DNA of 64,000 nt from Rhizophagus irregularis (Eukaryota; Glomeromycota; Glomeromycetes; Glomerales; Glomeraceae), in the NCBI RefSeq assembly GCF_026210795.1, contig NC_089450.1, forward strand, positions 1,798,001 to 1,862,000, in the 5' to 3' direction. A program made the translations under genes and the position numbers. The notes beneath the pieces were generated by a model. It saw only the letters and a program-made list of their open reading frames with translations. It did not search any database and was not told the origin of the DNA. Shown piece after piece: positions 44,989-54,547 of the stretch. Numbering within the stretch: the stretch's first letter is position 1; each line of letters begins with the position of its first letter.

Positions 44989-47404
44989 TTTTTTTTTTTT
45001 TAATACTTTATTATAGATGCGATCATGCCCTATTATAATCACGCTTACTTACATATATAAACTTACAAAATATAAGATAAACAAATACATATAAGAATTA
45101 AGCATTATGAAACAAGACTACTTTTCATAAAGAACAAGTCGACCTGTCACCTAAACAATCACATCATTGTTAAAAACCATGATGCGACCTCAAATTCAAA
45201 GGTGACTGTCATGATCTACCTAAAAATTTGCCCAATGACCGCCACGACGAAATGCCAAATCATTCCATTTATTCCAATTACTTTCTAACATATTACAGCC
45301 AACATTTTTAACACCCACTTCAGTGCGTTTACTATATGACTTAGCTTTTTTATCTTTACCGCTAATATCGCACCGCTTTTCTTCCTTTACTACACGTTAT
45401 AAATAACGTGCATGTATGATTCTTTCTTTATTAAAAAAGCTGTATGTACATACTATTGGATACAGAATGATGAAATAAATGAAAACATTTTCTAAATAAT
45501 TCGTTAAAACTACTGGGGAAGTCTATATATTTTTCTTTCAAATAAAATTTGCCATATGTAAATATAATCAAATATGGAATGATGTGAAACTAAAAATAAA
45601 TTCAATAGACAAAACTGACTATATATTTTTCTTTCTAACCAAATAGCCTTATGTAAATATTATCAGATAAGGAATGATTTAAATCCTAAAATAATTATTC
45701 ATTTTTTCCCTTTTGATAATTTGTTTTTTAATAATTAGCCATCCCACAAAAGAAAATAGAAAAACAAAACAAGAATAACTAATTATATATTTATGTTCCC
45801 TTAATATAACATACCTTGCTCTAATTTACGAGCTTTAATTGCACACTGATTAACCACGTAGTCATGAGTAACACCACGTCCACGCCTTCCTCTTCTAACC
45901 CCATTACAATATGTCGTTAAAAGACTTTTATTTCTAATACTATTCAAACCCTGATGAAATTCTGCCCTTGTATAAATAGGTTCTCGTCTATTGAGTATTT
46001 CTTACTAAGGAGCGACATTATTCTGTCCACCAATTGCTATTTCTTGAAAGTCCGTAATAATATTGTCTATCATAGCACTTTGACCAGCACTACTCGACTG
46101 TTCTGTTAACTTACCATCTTTTCTATCAAAAGAAGCATCTTTTTTCTTTCTTAAGTCAAAAAAATGTTCTTCGTTAAAAGAATGATTAATAAAAATATCA
46201 TCTATTAACATTTTGTATCCAACTTCACTTGTAACTTGATCTACTAGAAACTCCATTTCTTTTTCTGATATGTATTGTTTCTTAAGAATATCATATCTAC
46301 GTTTCAACTTATGTTTGGAAATAAGTACCTTTGATCCAATTCCATTATTTGTGACCTGCCATTTATTTTTATTACTCTTGAGGCTGTTTTTAAACCTCTT
46401 TTTATACTTCTCTTGTTCTTTCAACGTCTTAAATTGCTTATTTATCTGCAAATTTGAATACGTAACTGCATATTTACGTGCTCTACCATCCATCAAAACT
46501 TTTTTTGTATAAGACATGCCAACGCGTTTACTTATTACTTGTTTAACTTTACTAAAATCCTTAAACACATTTTGCGGCGGAGGTGCAGGAGTTACTATTA
46601 CCTTTGAACGACAATTTTGACAAACTTTTCTATTTCTTAACATTACATAAGCACAGACATTACTACAAAACGAGCATGGGATATAGAACCCCAAATACCA
46701 TGTTCGTCTACTATGACTAAATTTAATATAAGTTGTAGTTTGTCTGTTCTTTTCTTGTTTCTTCAATCTATTTTCAATAACTACAAGTTTATCCAATAAT
46801 AATTGACGTATTCTTAAAAAATACTTGTTTCTAGTTTTTATATCAATAGGTAACCCACAAAATACACTCGTCAAGTATTTTAAAATCCTGTATTTAGTAT
46901 TCATCATAGGCCGATCTGAATTAATCAAATAAGGCATATCATATTTCTTTATTATATGTCTATTGTTGGTAATAATCATCAACATATCTTTCTCTTTCTG
47001 TAACGAATCTACATGTAAAAGGATGTAGGACTTTCCTTTTCGGGTGGAATATATTGTATCAGCCCCCGTGTACTGTTTCACTTTTTCTGGATGGAAAAAA
47101 GTATAGCCGATAAAAATTTCTTTATTCAGCATCTTTTATCTGATTGGTGCACCGTATTTACGCCTTCTTTTTGAAAAATTTCGCAAGAAAACAAAACTTT
47201 TATGTCTTTAAAGGACTATTAAGCCCTTGTAAACTTATTCGAACTGAAAAGAGTGATAATAAAAAGTGTGTTGTTTAAACCAAGGAACACTTTTGTCTTA
47301 ATACTGAAGTGCTATTTTTCTAGTAATTTAACGAGAAAAAAGTGTAATATTTCTTGTGTGAAAAATGGACGTGAACGGTACAGGTAAGAGTTTTTATAAT
47401 AATA
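44989..47404 (-). mobile_element. Poly(A) retroposon with 18-bp target duplication
   Basis: The insert is flanked by an exact 18-bp direct repeat TTACAATATTTGTATAAT (44971-44988 and 47405-47422). On the minus strand the insert ends in 'aataaagtatt' followed by a pure A-run (plus-strand T-run at 44989-45002), i.e. a polyadenylation signal and tail. Tail plus long target duplication is the signature of target-primed reverse transcription. The element (2416 bp) carries one gene (46005-47132), a ~270-nt leader and ~1 kb downstream. No reverse transcriptase is present. Leader sequence recurs at 15170-15410. Confidence 0.9.
46005..47132 (-). CDS. Unrecognised retroposon protein with a CxxC...CxxC finger (ORF1-like)
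   Basis: 375 residues, basic overall. The middle has a putative zinc motif, C153-x2-C156 ... C171-x2-C174 (IPCSFCSNVCAYVM then KVCQNC), preceded by a conserved RNKYFLRIRQLLL helix. It is clearly homologous to the broken gene at 59884-62139: TIYSTRKGKSYILL pairs with RLYSIRRGNCYFLL, KYFLRIRQLLLDK with KYFNRLRQLLLTQ, and WYLGFYIPCSFC with FYLGLYFGCPFC. After the TAG at 46005 the same frame soon reopens (EILNRREPIYTRAEFHQGLN ... TTYCNGVRRGRRGRG), so about 65 more residues may once have followed. I do not recognise the family. Basic charge plus finger suggests nucleic-acid binding, as for LINE ORF1 proteins; this is inference. Confidence 0.65.
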   Translation of the reverse strand: MLNKEIFIGYTFFHPEKVKQYTGADTIYSTRKGKSYILLHVDSLQKEKDMLMIITNNRHIIKKYDMPYLINSDRPMMNTKYRILKYLTSVFCGLPIDIKTRNKYFLRIRQLLLDKLVVIENRLKKQEKNRQTTTYIKFSHSRRTWYLGFYIPCSFCSNVCAYVMLRNRKVCQNCRSKVIVTPAPPPQNVFKDFSKVKQVISKRVGMSYTKKVLMDGRARKYAVTYSNLQINKQFKTLKEQEKYKKRFKNSLKSNKNKWQVTNNGIGSKVLISKHKLKRRYDILKKQYISEKEMEFLVDQVTSEVGYKMLIDDIFINHSFNEEHFFDLRKKKDASFDRKDGKLTEQSSSAGQSAMIDNIITDFQEIAIGGQNNVAP

Positions 47405-47752
47405 TTACAATATTTGTATAATATTATATATTAAATTAGTATAAAATTATATAGAATTAATGTATACATCGCGGGGTGTGATCTCCATATTTATCACTTC
47501 ATATACAAATTCTATATCTTACTCTTAAATATATCATGCGATGATTATCATGCATCGCTCTTAAATAAAATTTTTATTGGGCGATGATTAATAATATCGC
47601 CTTATTATTTTACTGATTGATTATTGATAGTTTATATACAAATTTTCCCATAGTATAATACACGTAATCTCTTTTTCCTTTTTATTCCCACGATAAATAA
47701 AAATATTTTTTTTTCACCTTTATCATATTTTTTTTTATCCTTTCATCACATT

Positions 47753-50455
47753 ATGGATAATGTATCTATTATTAATGAAGATAAAGAAGAAAATATTAAT
47801 GTTTCTGATACTATTCAAGAAAATATCAATAACAATATTTCCGATACTATTCAAGAAGGTTTGGATAATGAACCCTCTCTTAAAATTGCCACTGAAAATA
47901 TTAGTCTTGATACAACTTTTGCTTCTTGGGAAGAAGCTGAAATATTTCTTGAGGAATATAGGCGTCGTAATGGTTTCTCTATAAATAAGTATCGAATATC
48001 AAGAAATAAATCCAGTCAATTAATCACAAAAAGAACATTTACATGTGAGTTTGGTGGAAAGTTCAAGTCAAATAAAAAGGAAACTGGAAATCAACGAAAT
48101 ACCAGAACTAAAAAGCGTCAGTGCCCCTGGCACATAAATTTGACATTTCCAGAACATGCAACAAACATTACCATTAGTTTATTTGAAAATGAACACAATC
48201 ATGAATTAAGATCAGATACTTGTGAATTTAATAGTAGATATAGAGAAATTTCAAAAGAAATAATGGATGAAATTGAAATAATGACTAAACATGCAAACCT
48301 TTCAATTACCGTACAACGCAATCTTTTAAAGGCACGATTTCCAAAAATTAATTACACAGACTCAGATTTGTCAAACGCCATACAAAGAATCAAGATTATC
48401 AGCCGTAGTAATATGCACAATAATGCATCTGATCTTCTTATAGGTCTTGTACAAAAAAAGCAAGAAAATCCTCATTTTTTTCTTAAATTTGAACTTGATG
48501 CTGATAATCGTCTTGTGCGGGTCTTCTGGATGACTCCTGAACAAATTATTCTTTGGATTAAATATCATGATGTAATTATTAATGACAACACAGCTAAAAC
48601 AAATATGTACAATATGCCATTAAGTTTATTTGTTGGTATAGATAATAATGGACGCACAAGATTACTTGCACAAGCTATTGTAAGTGACGAAACATTTGAA
48701 ACATACCAGTGGATTTTGCAGTGTGCACTTCAAGCAACTGAAAAACAACCAATAGTATTCTTTACAGATGCAGATCCAGCAATGGATGCTGCAATTCCTC
48801 TTCAATTTCCAAACAGTTATCATGCACATTGTATATATCATATTGCCCAAAATTTGCCAAAAAATTTGAAAGCAAAACTAGGAAGTTTGTATAATAGTTT
48901 CATTGAAAAGTTTTATAAATGTCGCAATAGTCTCTGTGAACCTTTATTTTTTTCACGATGGACTAGTTTGTTAGAAAATTTTCCATTAGCTAAAGATTAT
49001 CTTCTTAGAGTATTATGGCCATCAAATAAATCATGGGCACGCTGTTATTTGAAACAAATATTTACAGCTGGCATTGAAAGTACTTCCCGAGTTGAAGGAA
49101 TGAATGCAATCATTAAAAAAACTGTTAGAAGTAATTCCACTTTGTGTCAACTTGTTGATCAATTATCTGAACGACTTATTTCAGAAATTCAATGGGGAAG
49201 ATTTCATGAATATCGATCTTCAACTACTAGTTCAATTTCAGTATCAATAGGAGAAGATCTTTTTCCATCTGTAATTAAGATAATGGAAAAGTATTTATGT
49301 ATAAATACTATAACTGCTATTAAAGTAGAAATGGCACAATGTCTATATCTCCAAGCAACTATCGCTTTATTTTCAGAACTGGATTTTACTCAAGAACAGG
49401 TAATTATTAATCGTGAGTTAGAGGGTTAGGGTTAGGGTTAGGTTAGGGTACGGGATTAGGGTATGGTATTAGGGTTAGGTTAGGGTACGGGATTAGGGTA
49501 TGGCATTAGGGTTAGTGGCATTAGGGTTAGGTTAGGGTACGGGATTAGGGTGTGTTATTAGTGTTAGGTTAGGGTATGGATTATGGGTTAAAGGTTTGAT
49601 AGATAAATAAGAATTCATGATTAAGTATCATACTAACTGTAACATTTATTTTATTGTTATGAAATGTGGTTGCCTTATCAAGATTACGACGCACAGCAAA
49701 TTACTTTACAGTCAATTATTGATGAAATTGGTAAAGAAGATGTAAAAGAAATCTGGAAAATTTGCGATATTCATCCTGATAAAAAAGATCATATGCATTA
49801 TATTGTAATTTCCAATGAAATTTCGTTTCTATGTACATGTTTAACCACAATATCAAGGGGTATAATTTGCCGTCATTATTTTCGCGTAATGATGTTTTCA
49901 AAAGTTGCTGGTTTTCATATTTCAATGATTCCAGAAAGATGGTATCAAGATGTTTATCAAGGAAAACCATTGACGCAAGAAACTGGATTAATTTTTCTTC
50001 ATGAAAATGAAAACCTGGAAAATAATACTAATAATGATTTAGAAATAAGGATTCCAACTCGTAAAGCTATTACCATTCCAAAAACTGTACCTATAATGAA
50101 GAAAGCTATTGAAAAAAGAAAAAAGTATGGTAAATTATGGGGTATGGCCCGTGAAGCTACTTTACTTGCACTTGAATCTAATGATAACGAAATGGAACTT
50201 ATATTACAAGATTATATCAATAAAAAGAAGCGAAACTATGAAATGATTTCAGAAAGCAATACAGAAATTGAAATGGAACAAAATCATATTAATGAATCAA
50301 CCAATATAAGTAATGAATTTCAAGAACTTGGAAATATTCAAAATCCACTAAAAGCTAAAACTAAAGGCCGTCCTCCAACAAAGAGATATAGAATGATTGG
50401 AGCATTTAAAAGGGTAGTAGTAGTAAAAGTTGGTTCGTTGCCGAAATACATATAA
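47753..50455 (+). CDS. FAR1-like MULE transposase (2 exons, 3' end frameshifted)
   Basis: Exons 47753-49412 and 49683-50455 give 810 residues. The intron has donor GTGAGT, a TACTAAC branch site at 49631-49637 and an AG at 49682; only this pair restores the frame (...VIIN then HYDAQQITLQ). Domains: FAR1/WRKY-GCM1-like zinc region at residues ~59-151 (C98, C124, H148, H150); MULE catalytic core ~270-370 with D278 (VIINDNT) and D339 (FFTDADPAMDAAI), then CIYHIAQNL; SWIM finger at ~602-622 (CTC ... CRH). In the family it excises and re-inserts the element; some relatives became host regulators. A zinc knuckle (CRICGQCGHNAAYH, 50456-50531) lies downstream in another frame, so a small indel near 50410-50440 has cut off the tail. 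Confidence 0.88.
49419..49600 (+). repeat. Telomere-like TTAGGG minisatellite in an intron
   Basis: Starts as pure TTAGGG units ('gttagagggttagggttagg'), then a longer repeat of about 35-50 bp made of 'ttagggttaggttagggtacgggattagggtatgg'-type wording, written here only as the short words TTAGGG, TTAGG, TACGGGA and TTAGGGTATGG. It lies between the donor and branch site of the MULE intron, so it need not disrupt the protein. TTAGGG is the telomere repeat of most filamentous fungi. Confidence 0.9.
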
Positions 50456-50761
50456 ATGTCGTATATGTGGACAGTGCGGTCACAATGCAGCATATCATAA
50501 GAATGACAAACTTAAAGAACGCCAACAATAAATATTGTATGTAATTTGTAATTACTTTTTATTGTAGAATGTAAAATATAATATAAATTTAATAAAGTGA
50601 CATATTTATGTATCGCATGTAATGAAAATTATTTTTAAGCTGTAATATGTTGGTATCGCACCCCTGAAGTGTAATTTTAGAAAATCGCAGGGCGCGATGC
50701 AAAATTTTTCCCAATTATATATATTATATCTTTACAATATTATTATATAAAGATTTAAATT

Positions 50762-50872
50762 TTTTTTTTTTTTTTTTTAATGATTTATATATGCTTTATT
50801 GATATGTAGTTTATATACCATACAAACAAATTATTATAAGCTATATCCACCCAGTAGGATGCAATCATCAAA
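50762..50872 (-). mobile_element. Short (~100-bp) retroposon, copy 1
   Basis: On the minus strand it begins TTTTGATGATTGCATCC, contains 'caataaagcatatataaat' and ends in an A-run of about 20. Flanked by a 17-bp direct repeat with one mismatch (ATATAAAGATTTAAATT at 50745-50761; ATATAAAGATCTAAATT at 50873-50889). The copy at 63667-63783 has the same 5' boundary. Too short to code; a SINE or the fixed 3' end of a LINE. Confidence 0.82.
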
Positions 50873-50889
50873 ATATAAAGATCTAAATT

Positions 50890-52599
50890 ATATTCTTATG
50901 GATTTCAATTATTTATAGTTTTATGATTGTTATTGTATAATTGCAATATTATAAAAATATTGTAAAAATATTGCAAAAAAAAAATTAAGAGTTTTAGTAA
51001 AGTATACAATAATAAAAATAGTAATAATATGCTACTAATATGACTTCCTGATAGATTTATAGAGGTTATCATATAAATCATATAATTTTACTATGACCAA
51101 ATTAATGTTTTCATTAGAACCTATCTCTAATAATAATAATGCATTTTATCTCTTGAATTAATTCTATAATTTTTCTATTGATTGTTCTGTCAAATAACTT
51201 TATACTTGAGCAATTATAAATACTATTTCATTAAGCTATAAATTGTATTGACTTGAAGGATATTTACATTTTTTATTATATTTGCAATTATTAATAATGT
51301 AATGTAAATTTTTTATCTAACATATTATTTTCTTGTAATCAAATAGATTTATATTACCATTAATATTACAATATGATTTGAGATAGAGTTTTATTGTAAC
51401 AGCATTTAAATAAAAATAGTATATGAATAATATTAACGAATTTACATTATTAGATGTAAGATTGTTTAAGAACATATATTTTTCCTATTTTCTAAAATAA
51501 CCTTATATAAATATATAGCCTTTATTAAATAATAATTTTATATATTTTTCCTTATGTATTTTTATTGCTATAAAGGTTTCATTATACTTGACTTAAAAAT
51601 GGCATTTTTATAAAAACTCTTAAAAAACCTAAGCCTTTTATCTTGTAAGAGAATTGCAAAGAATTTTTATTTTCTTATTAAATTTTTTTTGCAATAAATA
51701 AGTTATATTCAAAAACTTTTTCAGATTCATTATTACTTTATTAAAAATATTTTATAATAAATACTTCATTAATATATAATATATATGATTAAACTACTGC
51801 TAATTCTAAGTTCTTAATATTATATAACTCATAATTTATGTGTCATTACTTATTATTTATTTGGCAGAATTAAATAGGCTGTATTATATAAATTATAATA
51901 TATATTTAAAAAAAAAGAAATAAAATTATTGATTGTGATAGGGACAAAAATAGGAATTTAAATAAATTTTGCTAGTTTAATATAGTAAATAGTCCTTTAC
52001 TAATGCTTTAGATAATAATTGAACAAAGATATAATATTTATAATTTATTATATAGATAATGCTTAAAATTATTCAGTTGCTAAAATTAAGCTGATCATTA
52101 TGTATTATTGTAACATAAATAAATAATAATTTTGTATTTATAATCACAATATACAATATATAACTTTTGAAATTTTCTAGTAAAATAAAATTACTTATTC
52201 CAAAAACTTATAGTACAATTATTTATGATTATAATTGTAGATATTCAAGTCATAATTACTAAACAACTGAAGTATAAGAAAATAACAGTTAATGATGATA
52301 TACTTAGATATCTTTATGAAACTCATTTTTTTATACCAAAAAAAATAAACTGGCTATCCATTACTTTTTGACTTATTGGTTTAACAAAAATTCAAATTTT
52401 TTGTTAAAAAAAACTCAAAAAAATAAACTTGAAATGGTTTAAACATTTCAAATAAAACAATTTATTATTTCTCATAATACAATATATCACAACTTTAAAA
52501 AAGTTGAATTCACAATATATATTTCTTATTGTAAACCTTTAATGATAAAAGCATATTGTTAGACTTAATTTGAGTGAACTTATAAATATGAAAATTAAA
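50890..52599. other. Gene-free AT-rich stretch
   Basis: No intact frame. The last few hundred bases may hold the unrecognisable N-terminal part of the Tc1 relic that follows. Confidence 0.45.
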
Positions 52600-53215
52600 T
52601 AGTAAAAATGTAAGATAATGAAAAAGAGTTCTATTTTCAGATAAAAGTATCTTTACTTAATTTCAACAGGGTTATTAAAGAATAGTATGGTATGAATCTG
52701 AAAAGAAGTTAAATCCTGATTGTATTTCAGTTACTGTGAAATACAGTTCTAGTAAAATATTTTGGAAGTACTTTTTCTAAAATGACCTTAGACCAATTGT
52801 TTTATTAAATGGTTCAAATTACTGACTAAATACAGTAGTATATGCTAAAATTATTAATGATTATGTTGTACCTACTTGGCATAAATATTTTCTATAGGGT
52901 AATAGAATTTTTTAAGTAGATAATACTACACTATATTGTTCAAAGTTTTGCCATAGCTATATGTAATAAATGCTAGGATTGTAATGTTTAACTGGTTAGC
53001 TTAATTATTAGATATTAATTTTATAGAGAATATTTGAGTTAAAATAAAGATGATACTCATGATAATTTATCATTGTTCATCACTATCATCTAGTATTAGT
53101 ATATTTACAGAGTATATCAAAGATATATGGGATAATATTTCTTTTGAATATTAATCAATAGTATATTTTAAAAAATTGATGCAGTTATTTCTGCAAATAA
53201 AAATAAAATTAATTA
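52600..53215 (+). pseudogene. Dead Tc1-like transposase, C-terminal half
   Basis: Reading through many stops and shifts, the catalytic motifs appear in order. About 52628: VLFSDKSIFT (first Asp). Then IVWYESEKKLNPDCISVTVKYS, and IVLLNGS with YAKIINDYVVPTWHKYF. About 52912: IFQVDNTTLYCSK-like (second Asp). About 53003-53040: DINFIENIWVKIK (last Glu). The order and spacing match Tc1 DD34E proteins. Inactive. Confidence 0.7.
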
Positions 53216-53534
53216 CTAAATTTTTTTAAAATTTAATAAAGGATGTAATAAACATATTAAACAAATTTTTATTTCCATCATATTTAATATATATATATTT
53301 TTCAAATTTAAAAGTGGTCAGATAATTTTAGACATCATCTGTAATATAAATATTATTAAATCATTATTTGCTTTTTAGATATATTGTTAATTGGATAAAA
53401 TACTAATATAAAAAATATAAAAATAACTAATAATTATGAAAAAAATATTTCCTTTTAATATTTATTAAAGTTAGAAATTTAAATTAAGGTTAAATTAAAA
53501 TTAAGTTAAAGGATTAGATTTATCTATTATAATA

Positions 53535-54212
53535 CAGTGCGGTACCTCTATAACTGACCCAATTTTATAGTCATAATGTGACATTTTCAAAAAGATGTCA
53601 TATTAGCAAAAAATAATATTTTAAAATTCTAACCGATAATTTTAATAAAGCACATCAAGAGCTTTTAAACTTATCGGGTTAGATTAAAAAATAATAAATT
53701 TTGCTAGTGCTACATAAGTTTGAAGTTCAGATAATTTATTATGATGGGAAAAATTTGAGAATAAGTCATTTGATAGTGCTTATTCAAATAAATCATTTTA
53801 GCTTATAAATTTACCTATGCTTTATTAAGGTAGTTTTTATTTATTACAAATTATATTATATCTATTTCTCAAAAAGGAATTACAGGAAAACTTGCTAAAA
53901 AAAATATAAATCCCACAGAAAAGTTTCTGATAATATACTTAATCAAATTACTTTAAATAATTATAATGAATAATAAATTATATATAAAAAATTATGCATA
54001 ATTCTAATTAACATTAGGTATTGCATTAGCCAATCAAATTTATTTTAAGTCATGTGATTTTGTATTATGTCAGCAAAAAAATTGAGAAAATTTTTTTATT
54101 GGCTTAATGTATTTATCTTTTTAAAAGTTATCTAATTTTAAAATTTTATAAAATTCTCGACCATTAGATCACAAGATATAAAGCTACCTATTATTATGTA
54201 TGCATCGCACTG
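53535..54212. mobile_element. TIR element, CAGTGCGRTRC ends, TA target
   Basis: A 678-bp element. Left CAGTGCGGTACC; right, complemented, CAGTGCGATGCA. TA on both sides within a longer 'tataatacagtgcg' / 'cgcactgtattata' symmetry. Non-coding, with 'tatagtcataatgtgac' near the left end. Probably a Tc1/mariner-type MITE. Confidence 0.7.
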
Positions 54213-54547
54213 TATTATAATTGTTCTTATGATTTTATTTTATTAATTAATTTGAAATTTTTTTTTTAAATTAAAATTAGAAATTTTCTAAAAATATTTT
54301 AGATATACAGTCAACTCCCTCTATAGTCACTCCCGTTATAGTCACATTCTACTATATAGTCACACCAATTGAATGTTCAAAACACTTTATTATTAAAATC
54401 TATCCTATATAGTCACAATCTATCTATAGTCACTATCACACCTATCCTCAAAAATCTTATATTAAAAAGAACCGTTTATAATCACAGTTATATAAAGAAT
54501 ATATTTAATAACTTGGCATCTAATAATCGTACAAAGATGTATCATAG

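Larger units (their letters stand above)
47454..50712 (+). mobile_element. Complete MULE transposon, 3.26 kb
   Basis: Flanked by an exact 9-bp target duplication AATTATATA (47445-47453, 50713-50721), the length typical of Mutator-like elements. Thirteen bases inside each end lies a shared CATCGCG (left 'catcgcggggtgtgat'; right, complemented, 'catcgcgccctgcgat'), so the terminal inverted repeats are short and imperfect. It contains a nearly intact FAR1-type MULE transposase. It inserted about 22 bp beyond the target duplication of the neighbouring retroposon. Confidence 0.88.

Noticed and set aside
46270-46512. Plus-strand frame inside the retroposon gene
   Set aside because: Shadow of the minus-strand coding region; no motif.
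44989-47404. LTR retrotransposon
   Set aside because: No long terminal repeats; instead a poly(A) tail and an 18-bp target duplication.
49419-49600. True chromosome end
   Set aside because: Coding sequence of the same MULE gene continues on both sides and the repeats degenerate on the right; it is interstitial.
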